Source of the DNA: an uncultured Candidatus Saccharibacteria bacterium
GTDB lineage: Bacteria; Patescibacteriota; Saccharimonadia; Saccharimonadales; Saccharimonadaceae
Length of the DNA stretch: 33,188 nucleotides
Direction of reading: 5' to 3'
Assembly (NCBI GenBank): GCA_947304135.1
Contig: CAMYZZ010000009.1
Coordinates: 1 to 33,188, forward strand
The notes beneath the pieces are model-generated. The model made no database searches, was not told where the DNA came from, and worked only from the letters and a program-made list of their open reading frames with translations. Shown here one piece after another: positions 1 to 7,953 of the stretch; the stretch's first letter is position 1; every line of letters starts with the position of its first letter. Made by a program: the position numbers and the translations under genes.

Positions 1-2021
1 AGGAAGCGGTAGACGCCGCCGACGGATTTTGGATCCCAAGCAGCATCTTGGTCGTATGGACCGATGAACATTTCGTAGGTACGGAGCGTGTCGGCGCCGT
101 AGCCCTGGTCAATAATATCGAGTGGGTCAATCACGTTGCCTTTACTCTTGCTCATCTTTTTGCCATCTGGGGCGTTGATATAGCCATTATAAAGCAAGGT
201 CTTGACAGGCTCGCGGAATGGCAAATAGCCCTGGTCGGCAAAGAATTTACACCAAAAACGGATATACAACAGATGGGCGACAGCGTGGTCGGCACCAACA
301 TAAACATCGGTTGGAGCCCAATATTTAATCGCTTCTTCGTCCCAGGCATGGTTTTTGTCGTGTGGGGAGACATAACGCCAGAGATACCAAGATGAACAGG
401 CGTAGCCATCGAGTGTGTCAGTCTCTCTGGTCATGTGCTTTATCACTTTTTTGCCATCCTCTTCTACTTCCATGTCAAAATGGAGCCAATCCGTAGCCTT
501 GGCCAAGGCAGAGCGGCCAGTATTGTCTGGCTTGTAGTCTTCTACTTCTGGAATAATTACTGGAAGCTGGTCTTCTGGGATAGGATATTCGTTGCCATCC
601 TCATCGTATGCAATAGGGATTGGGCAGCCCCAATAGCGCTGGCGGGAAATCAGCCAGTCGCGCATCTTGTAAGTCACTTTCTTTCTGCCGATGCCCTGCT
701 CCTCGAGCCAAGAAACTATCAGTTCGCGGGCGTCGCTAGATTGCTTGCCATCAAAATTCTCGGAGTTGATTAGAACACCGTCGCCATGATAGCAGCGGTC
801 GCTATCGGTGGAGTTTTCTGGTTTTTCTATCACCTCTTTGACAGGCAAATCAAATTTCTCCGCAAAGGCCAGGTCGCGCTCGTCGTGCGCTGGCACTGCC
901 ATAATTGCACCCTCGCCATAGCCCATCAAAACATAGTCAGAAACCCAGATAGGAATTTTCTCGCCCGTGGCCGGGTTGATGGCATAGGCACCGGTAAACA
1001 CGCCGGTTTTTTCTTTGTTCTCTTGGCGTTCGATCTCGGATTTTTTGAGAGTCTCCGTGCGGTATTGGTCAATCTTTTGAATCACGTTCTTATCAGCGAT
1101 TTTTGGGATGATTGGATGTTCGGGAGCTAAGACCAGGAAGGTGGCGCCAAAGAGGGTGTCTGGTCTTGTGGTAAAGACACGAATGAAAAGCTTCTCTCGT
1201 TCGCTTGCTTGCTCGCTCCCGTCGTTACGGGGCTCGCTGCGCAAAGACGCTCCCGTTGTCGCTAGATGCTCACTCGAGAACATTTCATTCGTGTCTACCT
1301 CAAACTCAATCTCTGCGCCTTCACTGCGGCCGATCCAGTTTTTCTGCATGGTTTTGATCTTTTCTGGCCAGTCGAGAGCGTCGACGTCCTGCAACAGCTC
1401 ATCGGCGTAGTCTGTGATTTTGAAGAACCACTGTTTCATCTTCTTTTTCTCGACTTCGTGACCACAGCGCCAGCAGCAACCGTTCTCTACCTGCTCGTTG
1501 GCGAGCACTGTCTGGTCTACTGGGCACCACCACTGGTAAGATTCTTTTCTATAGGCGAGGCCTTTCTTATATAGCTGCAAGAAGCACCACTGAGTCCAGC
1601 GGTAGTACTCTGGGTCGGAAGTATTAATCTCACGGGACCAATCGACATAATTGCCCAAGCGTTTCATCTGTTTGCGGAAATTGGCAATATTGATCCTCGT
1701 CGCTTCTTTCGGAGAGGTACCAGTCTTGATGGCGTAATTTTCTGCGGGGAGGCCAAAGGTATCATAGCCAAACGGACGGAGGACATTCATCTGTTGCTGG
1801 CTATAAAACCTGGCAAGTACATCGACAATCGTAAAATTCCTGACATGGCCGACATGGAGGCCGGCGCCAGAAGGATATGGAAACATCTCTGCAATAAAAA
1901 CCTTAGGCGTATCCAAGTTTTCTGGGAGGTTTTTATCTCCTTTTGCGGCGGAAAAAGTATGCTCCTTTTCCCATTTTTCTTGCCATTTTTGTTCAATTTT
2001 CTGTGGGTTGTACCTATCCAT
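1..2021 (-). CDS. leuS: Leucyl-tRNA synthetase (3' end outside window)
   Basis: Class I aminoacyl-tRNA synthetase that charges tRNA-Leu in the cytoplasm. About 673 N-terminal residues are visible. The HIGH-type signature is HVGH at residues 52-55 (PSGAGLHVGHVRN). A four-cysteine zinc cluster follows (CPVD...CCWRCGHE). The editing-domain motif TTRPDT lies near residue 286, and the KMSKS loop (KMSKSKGNVIDP) is near residue 622. The C-terminal anticodon-binding part lies beyond position 1. The start is the ATG at 2021, preceded by a purine-rich AAGAGGA. Residues about 243-283, between the motif IEFEVD and VFTTRPDT, come from an inserted palindromic repeat that ordinary LeuRS lacks. Its own promoter overlaps that of the divergent gene at 2121. 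Identity is certain from the motifs. Confidence 0.97.
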   Translation of the reverse strand, partial: MDRYNPQKIEQKWQEKWEKEHTFSAAKGDKNLPENLDTPKVFIAEMFPYPSGAGLHVGHVRNFTIVDVLARFYSQQQMNVLRPFGYDTFGLPAENYAIKTGTSPKEATRINIANFRKQMKRLGNYVDWSREINTSDPEYYRWTQWCFLQLYKKGLAYRKESYQWWCPVDQTVLANEQVENGCCWRCGHEVEKKKMKQWFFKITDYADELLQDVDALDWPEKIKTMQKNWIGRSEGAEIEFEVDTNEMFSSEHLATTGASLRSEPRNDGSEQASEREKLFIRVFTTRPDTLFGATFLVLAPEHPIIPKIADKNVIQKIDQYRTETLKKSEIERQENKEKTGVFTGAYAINPATGEKIPIWVSDYVLMGYGEGAIMAVPAHDERDLAFAEKFDLPVKEVIEKPENSTDSDRCYHGDGVLINSENFDGKQSSDARELIVSWLEEQGIGRKKVTYKMRDWLISRQRYWGCPIPIAYDEDGNEYPIPEDQLPVIIPEVEDYKPDNTGRSALAKATDWLHFDMEVEEDGKKVIKHMTRETDTLDGYACSSWYLWRYVSPHDKNHAWDEEAIKYWAPTDVYVGADHAVAHLLYIRFWCKFFADQGYLPFREPVKTLLYNGYINAPDGKKMSKSKGNVIDPLDIIDQGYGADTLRTYEMFIGPYDQDAAWDPKSVGGVYRF
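1175..1296. repeat. Palindromic repeat, copy A, in-frame inside leuS
   Basis: A 122-bp palindrome sits within the leuS reading frame. The outer arms match perfectly for 14 bp (agacacgaatgaaa at 1175 and its complement ending at 1296), then imperfectly. Inside is a small hairpin with stem cccg/cggg and loop tcgtta (1218-1231). Thirty bases after the hairpin start comes the core cgctcccgttgtcgc (1248-1262). Copy B in the DegT-2 gene has the same size, loop, core and spacing. The repeat adds roughly 35-40 residues just before the LeuRS editing motif. Confidence 0.85.
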
Positions 2022-2046
2022 CAAAAAAGTCCTCTTATTCCCTGTT

Positions 2047-2075
2047 ATTTTAGCATAACTTGATTTTTTTGGCAA
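2047..2075 (-). promoter_or_regulatory. Promoter of leuS
   Basis: On the minus strand TTGCCA, a 17-bp spacer ending in ATGC, and TAAAAT. The -35 lies inside the spacer of the divergent plus-strand promoter at 2060-2088, so the two polymerases cannot bind together. Confidence 0.6.
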
Positions 2076-2088
2076 AGTATGCTATAAT
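2060..2088 (+). promoter_or_regulatory. Promoter of the 2121 gene
   Basis: TTGATT, a 17-bp spacer ending in TATGC, and TATAAT. The block from the -35 to the start codon is almost identical to the one before the paralogous gene at 3816. Confidence 0.75.
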
Positions 2089-2120
2089 AGTAATATTGAA
2101 GCATAGAAAGGGGTGGAAAT

Positions 2121-2651
2121 ATGCAGAACATTAAATTATTTATCGATGCCGGCGTAAAATTCGACAAGGAATTTATGGAAATAATAGATAGAGCAGACCG
2201 CACGGAGATGTGCAAATATCGCAACGCCATCATTGACGAGCGCAAGCGCCGCCAAAATTCATGGCAAAAACTCAAGACAGAGACGCACCGCGGGGATCGT
2301 AAAGATTTCTGGATGGCCATTCTCTGGCTAATTATGTCTGGATTGATGATGTTTTGTGCAGTGCTCGACATACGCAGAGCAATAACTTATGCTGGCTCTG
2401 AACGCCTAGTATGTGCACTTTTCGCATTTTTGTTTGCGATTCTATTTTTCAAGAATCTAGGCAACGCCGCTAGAAGCTATCTAGCGTATCGCGGCATTGA
2501 GATAACATTGGTTACAGCTGAGCAAATGAAAGCCGAAATGGCAGAGTCTGCTGCAGCGGAGGCAGGCACGAAATACGCTGCGCTCCGCAAGGACTCTGAT
2601 GAGGTTCTAGCAGCCAAACAACATCGGCTCGATTCTATGCTCGGCATGTAA
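2121..2651 (+). CDS. Small two-helix membrane protein, paralogue 1
   Basis: A 176-residue protein of a family I do not recognise. The N-terminal about 60 residues are charged and soluble, with the run DERKRRQNSWQKLKT. Two hydrophobic segments (roughly residues 73-92 and 97-113) suggest a membrane hairpin. The C-terminal about 65 residues are alanine/glutamate-rich and probably helical (YRGIEITLVTAEQMKAEMAE). A good ribosome binding site (aaaggggtgg) lies four bases before ATG. Its nearest relative is the gene at 3816: both ends are almost identical at the DNA level, while the membrane part and linker have diverged strongly. A hairpin terminator follows immediately. Function unknown. Confidence 0.85.
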   Translation: MQNIKLFIDAGVKFDKEFMEIIDRADRTEMCKYRNAIIDERKRRQNSWQKLKTETHRGDRKDFWMAILWLIMSGLMMFCAVLDIRRAITYAGSERLVCALFAFLFAILFFKNLGNAARSYLAYRGIEITLVTAEQMKAEMAESAAAEAGTKYAALRKDSDEVLAAKQHRLDSMLGM

Positions 2652-2654
2652 GTA

Positions 2655-2682
2655 AAGCCCGCAATTTTCGCGGGCTTTTTTA
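2655..2682 (+). terminator. Rho-independent terminator of the 2121 gene
   Basis: Stem AAGCCCGC/GCGGGCTT with a T-run, a few bases after the stop codon. Confidence 0.9.
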
Positions 2683-2693
2683 TTCCTTTAGAT

Positions 2694-2744
2694 AAAAACC
2701 GGAGCCTGGCTAGACACGAATTATGTCTATGCCACCCGGTTTTT
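2694..2744 (-). terminator. Terminator overlapping the end of the ORF6N gene
   Basis: On the minus strand, ACCGG...CCGGT arms with inner pairs TAGACA/TGTCTA are followed by five T. The left half of the hairpin lies within the last codons of the ORF6N gene. The 14-mer gccacccggttttt recurs at 4413-4426 downstream of the surface-protein gene. Confidence 0.65.
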
Positions 2745-3632
2745 GAGATAATTGCCGGTCCTGTCTAGCAGGGTTATTATAACATCATTGTCATTAATCT
2801 TATTGATAGAGAACGTTTTATGGCCAATACGATTAATACTAGCGCCGCAATGATAGATAGTTTTATTATCTAGGATAAAATACCGGTCATGGAAAGTATT
2901 GTCGTAAAATACGGCTAGATTATCGTATTGTTTGTTGTATTTTTCTATATCTTGGGAAGATAGGTGTGCGTCCGTTGTTATGAGTACGATTTTAGATTTT
3001 AATCTTCTTGTAATATCTAGCAGTGTTTTGTCGGCGTAAGCGTCAATGATAATCAGGTTCTTTTTGGCTTTGTTGAAAATGCCTAGAATTGTGGAATAAG
3101 CGTCATAAAACTGGCCGTTGAAGAAAATTGCATCGTCTTTGCTTCGTTTCCTGAAGCTATCAAGAGATTTTTGTAGAAGCTTTATCTCCCTGTCATGTCT
3201 TACTGTCATATCGTTGTAGTATTTTTGCTCAAGCAAACTATTGTTTATATAATGACGCATAGCAACAAAGGCGTCCATAATTTTGACGCTCATTTCCTCG
3301 GCAACTTCAGTTCTTAGGACCGTCGCAAGCATAGCTACGCCTTGCTCCGTGAAAACGTGTGGCTTGTTAAATTTTCCGCCACGAGCCTCAATCTTGCTAT
3401 TTTTAGTTTCAAGTTGAAACCAAAGAAGCTTACTTTCTGCATCTGTCAGCTGGAACATAAACCTCTCCGGAAAACGTTTTATGTGACGTCTCACGGCTAG
3501 GTTGATGGTTTTGGTTCCGTTTTTGCATTGATATAATTTGGCTAAATCCGAGTCGAGCATCACCTGTTTACCGCGGATTTCGTAGATTAGATTTTTGATT
3601 TCTGGCCCACCACTTTTTGTAATTTCATTCAT
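2727..3632 (-). CDS. ORF6N-domain protein with PLD-like C-terminal domain
   Basis: A 301-residue protein. Residues about 10-125 match the ORF6N (KilA-N-associated) DNA-binding domain of phage antirepressors: IYEIRGKQVMLDSDLAKLYQ, then FPERFMFQLT, then a conserved FTEQGVAMLATVLR. The C-terminal half (from about residue 165) resembles a phospholipase D-like fold, with FHDRYFILD (H-x-R-x4-D in place of the HKD motif H-x-K-x4-D) followed by CGASIN. Because arginine replaces the usual lysine, catalysis is uncertain; it may only bind nucleic acid. The family is known from phages and mobile islands. Here it lies between two copies of a duplicated gene, on the opposite strand. The ATG at 3632 fits the domain start, though the ribosome site (gaaaggtg) is rather far upstream. 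Confidence 0.88.
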   Translation of the reverse strand: MNEITKSGGPEIKNLIYEIRGKQVMLDSDLAKLYQCKNGTKTINLAVRRHIKRFPERFMFQLTDAESKLLWFQLETKNSKIEARGGKFNKPHVFTEQGVAMLATVLRTEVAEEMSVKIMDAFVAMRHYINNSLLEQKYYNDMTVRHDREIKLLQKSLDSFRKRSKDDAIFFNGQFYDAYSTILGIFNKAKKNLIIIDAYADKTLLDITRRLKSKIVLITTDAHLSSQDIEKYNKQYDNLAVFYDNTFHDRYFILDNKTIYHCGASINRIGHKTFSINKINDNDVIITLLDRTGNYLKNRVA

Positions 3633-3754
3633 GTTGAGAGCACCTTTCTGTTAAATTAATGTATGAAATTTTAGTGGATTTGTTTTTGGATTTTTATATT
3701 TTTAACTCTAGCGTAGCAAAGCCCGCGCTAAATTGAAAGCTTAAGCGTTTTATA

Positions 3755-3783
3755 TTGATTTTTTTGGTAAAGTATGCTATAAT
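3755..3783 (+). promoter_or_regulatory. Promoter of the 3816 gene
   Basis: TTGATT, a 17-bp spacer ending in TATGC, and TATAAT. Near-identical copy of the promoter at 2060-2088. Confidence 0.75.
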
Positions 3784-3815
3784 ATTAATATTGTAGCATA
3801 GAAAGGGGTGGAAAT

Positions 3816-4328
3816 ATGCAGAACATTAAATTATTTATCGCTGATACCAATATCAGGTTTGATGAGGAGTTTAAGGAAATAACAGATAGAGCGGACCGCG
3901 CAGAGATGTGCGAATACCGCAACGCCGTCATTGACGAGCGCAAACGCCGCCAAAATTCATGGCAAAAACTCAAGACAGAGAAACGCCGTGGGAATCAAAG
4001 AGATTTCAGGATATCGATCTCTGAAATCGTCGCGGCAGTTTTCTACATTGTCTTGGCTATCATGCTTTTTAGAGATGGTGAACTAATTGCAATCTTACCA
4101 GGGATTATATTTATCCTTCTCGCGATTCTTGCGATTAAGGAAGCGGCCTATTATTATCTAAGGTATCGCGGTATCGAGATTACGTTAATTACAGCTGAGC
4201 AAATGAAAGCCGAAATGGCAGAGTCTGCTGCGGCGGAGGCAGGCACGAAATACGCTGCGCTCCGCAAGGACTCTGATGAGGTTCTAGCAGCCAAACAAAA
4301 TCGGCTCGATTCACTACTTGGACTGTGA
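3816..4328 (+). CDS. Small two-helix membrane protein, paralogue 2
   Basis: A 170-residue paralogue of the gene at 2121. The N-terminal about 60 and C-terminal about 65 residues are almost identical (ending RLDSLLGL versus RLDSMLGM), while the central membrane hairpin (roughly residues 70-110) is unrelated in detail. The leader and ribosome site (aaaggggtgg) are also duplicated. The pattern of conserved ends and diverged middle suggests duplication followed by gene conversion at the ends, or selection for change in the membrane part. Function unknown. A terminator follows at 4339. Confidence 0.85.
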   Translation: MQNIKLFIADTNIRFDEEFKEITDRADRAEMCEYRNAVIDERKRRQNSWQKLKTEKRRGNQRDFRISISEIVAAVFYIVLAIMLFRDGELIAILPGIIFILLAILAIKEAAYYYLRYRGIEITLITAEQMKAEMAESAAAEAGTKYAALRKDSDEVLAAKQNRLDSLLGL

Positions 4329-4338
4329 TATACACGTC

Positions 4339-4384
4339 AAGCCCGCTTCAATGCAGATTCTGCGCATGGCGGGCTTTTTCTTTT
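4339..4384 (+). terminator. Terminator of the 3816 gene
   Basis: Stem AAGCCCGC/GCGGGCTT with a 22-base partly paired loop, followed by a T-rich tract. The stem is the same as that of the terminator at 2655, so it was probably part of the duplicated unit. Confidence 0.85.
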
Positions 4385-4511
4385 TGGGGAATACTTGCAA
4401 TTTTTATGTTTGGCCACCCGGTTTTTAGCCCATATCAATCCTCCCTCCTCGGGGAGAAAACTTGACATTCTCCAGGAGACGAGGCTAGGACGAAGGAAGC
4501 CTAAACAGAGG

Positions 4512-7500
4512 CTACCGAGCCACACACCTAACGGGAAACCCGAAGTACTTACCATAGCTGTCCGCAGGGCTGACAGACGAGCTAGTGAGGTACAGGTCGC
4601 GCGCGTTGTCAGAACTTCTCGCCGTACTAGACCAGTAGCAGCCGGTGTAACGCTGACTGCCGGTAGTGCTGCCGTACCGGTTGCCAGACAGGACAAAGTT
4701 GACTGGGGAGCTCATCATAGCGGAGGCAGAGCCGTAATGTCCATATAGGGTCTGGAATTCTCCACTAGAGCCACCTGTTGGAAGGCGCCAGCCACGCGGG
4801 CAGATGGAGTTAGATGCATCACCGGAGGATGTCTCATATTTGCCGGTTCCAGCTGTAGCGGCATACCAGTTGTAGTATGTACCATAGCTTGTATTGCCAG
4901 AATATAGAACCATAGATTTATTATCGCAGGTGCTATCGCTAGTAGTGCACCAAGTTCCACTATCCGAGGCTGTAAGAGAAAAACCCGAGGAAGGGACGTC
5001 GGAGTCAGAAGTTGTTAGATTCTTTGGGCCGACTAGGCGTAGATTCTGGGTCATCCAGCATTTGCCATCAGCGAGCTTTGCAACCGTATATTTTTCTCCG
5101 TCTCTGGAATCATAGAGGTTATATGTTGTGCCGGTAGCGGCATTTTTACATGTATTGATAGCTGTTTGGCTTTGCAATGTTGGTAGGACTTGTGCGGTCA
5201 TAGACCCAGTCCACATGCTACCACTTGTTCCCACAACATTTATAGCTATTGTGCCAGTCTGCCCTGGGGTGCCACCATTACAGGAATACCCTTGTCCGCA
5301 ATTTCCAATTTGATCAAACGCATAACCACTGTCGGTCTTTACATAGAAGGTCTTAGAGGCGTCGCTATTCTTGAATGTGCGTGTTATTGAGCTAGTCCAT
5401 GGCCCACCTTGACCCGTACTGACAGTTGCACCAGTACTTGCGTTGACGGTAATTGTATATGTTTGCTCCTCCCAAATCGCATAGAGGTTGTCGGTGACCG
5501 GGAAGCCCGCAGAGGTAGGAGTACTGGAGGCACTGGAGGAATATAGCGTATATGAGGTAACATAGCTTGTGCCAGATGAAGTTGTGGCCCAACCTTTGAA
5601 GATGTATCCAGTCCTGCTTGGTGCATAAGTATTAAGACTGGTGAACTGGTGCGAGGTGTCTGTTGTGCCACCAGAAGATGGGTAGTTAAGGATTTGTTTG
5701 TTGGTGGTGCCATCGTTGGTATTGAGGTTCAAGGTGTAGGTATATTTCTTGGTCCACTTGGCATAGAGCTGTTTTGTAGTGCCGTGAGTGCCGCACCAGC
5801 TAGCGGCTTGGGCGGCAGTGATACTACCACCGCTGGTGGTGATGATAGCTGCTCCATCGGCAGATTCTGCCCAGCCGGACCATTGGTAGCCGGTGGCAGA
5901 GAAACCGTTGGCCCTAGTAGCGGTAGCCACGCCGTAGTCAAAGCTGGAGTCGGCGGTGGAGCCAGAAGAGGTAGTACCGCTTGGCGTATTGACATTGTAG
6001 TGAATAGAGCAGGTATTGATGGCGCCATTGGCAGTGACGGAGACATCGTTATCTGGCATGATGAAGGAGTCATTAGAAATGGTTACTCCACCAGAGTTGA
6101 CAGTCCATTTTGGATTGGCAAAGTGATAGCCAGCAGAGAGAGTGGCGCCGATGGCTACATTAGTACCATAGTCGTGGCTACCAGAGCCAGTAGTGGACGC
6201 AATACCTGTGCCTGCAGTGACAGTGACGTTGTGAGAGTTAGCAGTACAGACAGCGAAGAATTCTGTGTTTGAGGTAATGGTAACACCAGTCTCGCCACTG
6301 GCGTGTGAAGTACCAGAAGCAGAGCCTTCGTGCCAGGTGCAGGTATGGCCAGTCTTGGTGATGGTTGGGAGAGTGAAGGTGTTTGAAGTCTCGTTATATG
6401 TAGCAGTCAAAGTGCCGTTCTGGGTGCCGAAGGTGTAGGTGGAAGTGGCTGGGTCGAAGGAGCCTGGACCAGCAGCGCGAGTAGCTTCGAGACTCCACTC
6501 GGAGAAGCTTCTTTCTGCGCTGGTTGGGGATGGAGTGAAGGATACGCCTTGAGAGTTGTCATTATAGGAGATGGTATATGTAGCATTGGCGGATGGTAGG
6601 TCAATGTGTTTGGTAGTGCCATAGTCTTGTTCAAAGGTTTGAGCAGAGGAGCTACCACTCCAGGTGCCACCATCTGGGTCTACAGTGAGGGTTGGGCGGA
6701 TAATTGACCACTTGGCATTAAGAGTTTTTGTGCCAGAGATGACAGATGCGGTTGGGTCGGCTACAACCGTGACATCGTCTCCTGGGAGATATGGGTTAGT
6801 ACTACTTCCCTTTCCCCCTTCTTCTGCTTCTGGGTCTATGTAATTGCCAAAAGCGTAACCTTCTAGAGTTGGAGCGGTATCTGGAATGGTGAAGGTGTAG
6901 GATGTGGCGCTAGACGAGGCGGTTTGGTTGACTGGGAAGTTCTCAATATCTGATGGATCTACGCCGGAAGGAGCGTTTTTGTCAAAGTAGAGAGTGTAGT
7001 CAATGGATTCTGCGTTAGCGATAGCAGTGAAGAGAAGTTGGTTGGTGTAGGAACCGGAAGTGATAGTAGTATCTACACCTACGTTAATATCTACGTTAGC
7101 CTTAGTAGAAGTGGTTGGTGACATGAGCATGCCAATCTGGTCTGGGTTGCCATGGGCTGGGACTGCGGTAGCAGTAGAGGTAGCAGGGTTGACATAGTTC
7201 CAGAAGTTCTTGTTGCTGGCTGTGGATGTACTGGTTGGGATGACATGAGAATCCGCAGTGTCTCCTTGGACGAGGTCTGTGGTGTATTGGTTATTATGGT
7301 CTTTGCCATTAGCCTCTACATAGAGTTTGTAGCCGGTGATGTTACTGGTAGATACATCCACGATGGCGCGCTTGGTGGAGGTGACACCGGCGGCGGTTGG
7401 GGTGAGGTCGAAAGAGAGGAGGGAGAGGTCTGAGGTGGCGGTGGAATCCAAGATGCGGACGGAAATGGAGTTACCGAGAGTGAGGTTAATGTCTAGGGAT

Positions 7501-7703
7501 TTGCTGGTTTGGTCGGCGAAGGCGGGGGTGGAGAGGGTGGCTAGAATGGCGATGGATAGAGTGGCGGCGGTGCCGAGGCCCAGTATGCCCTTGATACTAA
7601 TCATGCCAAAGGAGGAAATACCGCAAAAAGATAAAATAATTGTTGCTAAACATCGACATAGGGTTCTATGTGCGCTTTTTGCTAGCTCCTTGAAGCTTGG
7701 CAT
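4512..7703 (-). CDS. Secreted FISUMP / Listeria-Bacteroides-repeat surface protein
   Basis: A 1063-residue exported protein. I chose ATG 7703 because AAAGGAGG lies four bases before it; the frame stays open 32 codons further up without a ribosome site. The first 63 residues hold hydrophobic segments and end in a signal-peptidase-like AFA. Next comes a beta-rich domain (LTLGNSISVRILD...), then several InlB-type Listeria-Bacteroides repeats with the typical GYxFxGW...Y...LYAIW pattern (for example GYIFKGWATT and NLYAIWEEQ). The last about 200 residues are a FISUMP domain (Fib_succ_major, C-type-lectin-like): CWMTQNLRL, YYNWYAATAG, CPRGWRLPT, CYWSST and a final GFPVRCVAR. It is likely an adhesin or host-contact protein. 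No sortase or other C-terminal anchor is visible, so attachment could be via an uncleaved N-terminus or non-covalent. Confidence 0.93.
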   Translation of the reverse strand: MPSFKELAKSAHRTLCRCLATIILSFCGISSFGMISIKGILGLGTAATLSIAILATLSTPAFADQTSKSLDINLTLGNSISVRILDSTATSDLSLLSFDLTPTAAGVTSTKRAIVDVSTSNITGYKLYVEANGKDHNNQYTTDLVQGDTADSHVIPTSTSTASNKNFWNYVNPATSTATAVPAHGNPDQIGMLMSPTTSTKANVDINVGVDTTITSGSYTNQLLFTAIANAESIDYTLYFDKNAPSGVDPSDIENFPVNQTASSSATSYTFTIPDTAPTLEGYAFGNYIDPEAEEGGKGSSTNPYLPGDDVTVVADPTASVISGTKTLNAKWSIIRPTLTVDPDGGTWSGSSSAQTFEQDYGTTKHIDLPSANATYTISYNDNSQGVSFTPSPTSAERSFSEWSLEATRAAGPGSFDPATSTYTFGTQNGTLTATYNETSNTFTLPTITKTGHTCTWHEGSASGTSHASGETGVTITSNTEFFAVCTANSHNVTVTAGTGIASTTGSGSHDYGTNVAIGATLSAGYHFANPKWTVNSGGVTISNDSFIMPDNDVSVTANGAINTCSIHYNVNTPSGTTSSGSTADSSFDYGVATATRANGFSATGYQWSGWAESADGAAIITTSGGSITAAQAASWCGTHGTTKQLYAKWTKKYTYTLNLNTNDGTTNKQILNYPSSGGTTDTSHQFTSLNTYAPSRTGYIFKGWATTSSGTSYVTSYTLYSSSASSTPTSAGFPVTDNLYAIWEEQTYTITVNASTGATVSTGQGGPWTSSITRTFKNSDASKTFYVKTDSGYAFDQIGNCGQGYSCNGGTPGQTGTIAINVVGTSGSMWTGSMTAQVLPTLQSQTAINTCKNAATGTTYNLYDSRDGEKYTVAKLADGKCWMTQNLRLVGPKNLTTSDSDVPSSGFSLTASDSGTWCTTSDSTCDNKSMVLYSGNTSYGTYYNWYAATAGTGKYETSSGDASNSICPRGWRLPTGGSSGEFQTLYGHYGSASAMMSSPVNFVLSGNRYGSTTGSQRYTGCYWSSTARSSDNARDLYLTSSSVSPADSYGKYFGFPVRCVAR

Positions 7704-7808
7704 TTGACCTCCTTTAGTATGATTAGTAAGATAGAGGTCGCACAACCCCGCCAGGAGTATCGCTATAAGTCTCTTTTCTATAACGAAAAATGCGACCATC
7801 TACTAGTC

Positions 7809-7918
7809 GCAAAACCTTTTAATCCACTCCCTTCACATGAAGTAGACCAAGTAAATGGCCGCATTTCGCGCTCATATGAAGGGAATGCATGGAAATATAG
7901 TGGATTGTTAGGTTTTGC
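7809..7918 (-). promoter_or_regulatory. Long palindromic 5' leader of the surface-protein gene
   Basis: Between the promoter and ATG 7703 the transcript has about 215 untranslated bases. Three nested complementary blocks pair: gcaaaacct (7809-7817) with 7910-7918, aatccact (7821-7828) with 7899-7906, and tcccttcacatga (7828-7840) with 7872-7884 (one mismatch). A smaller hairpin gcgac/gtcgc lies just downstream. This could be a regulatory or mRNA-stabilising structure, or a relic of a palindromic element. Confidence 0.6.
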
Positions 7919-7924
7919 CCTTTC

Positions 7925-7953
7925 ATTATAGCGCGTAAAAATTTTTAGCGCAA
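7925..7953 (-). promoter_or_regulatory. Promoter of the surface-protein gene with palindromic spacer
   Basis: TTGCGC, a 17-bp spacer, and TATAAT. The spacer is part of a near-perfect palindrome (7931-7951, gcgcgtaaaaatttttagcgc read as two half-sites), which could be a repressor operator or a weak terminator for the gene ending at 7964. Confidence 0.7.

Noticed and set aside
4329-4511. Template repeat or reverse transcriptase of a diversity-generating retroelement beside the surface gene
   Set aside because: The gap is under 200 bases, shows no near-copy of the FISUMP 3' end, and no reverse transcriptase is encoded in the window.
7704-7799. A 32-residue longer N-terminus for the surface protein
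   Set aside because: AAAGGAGG stands directly before ATG 7703, and the longer version has no ribosome site and would spoil the signal sequence.
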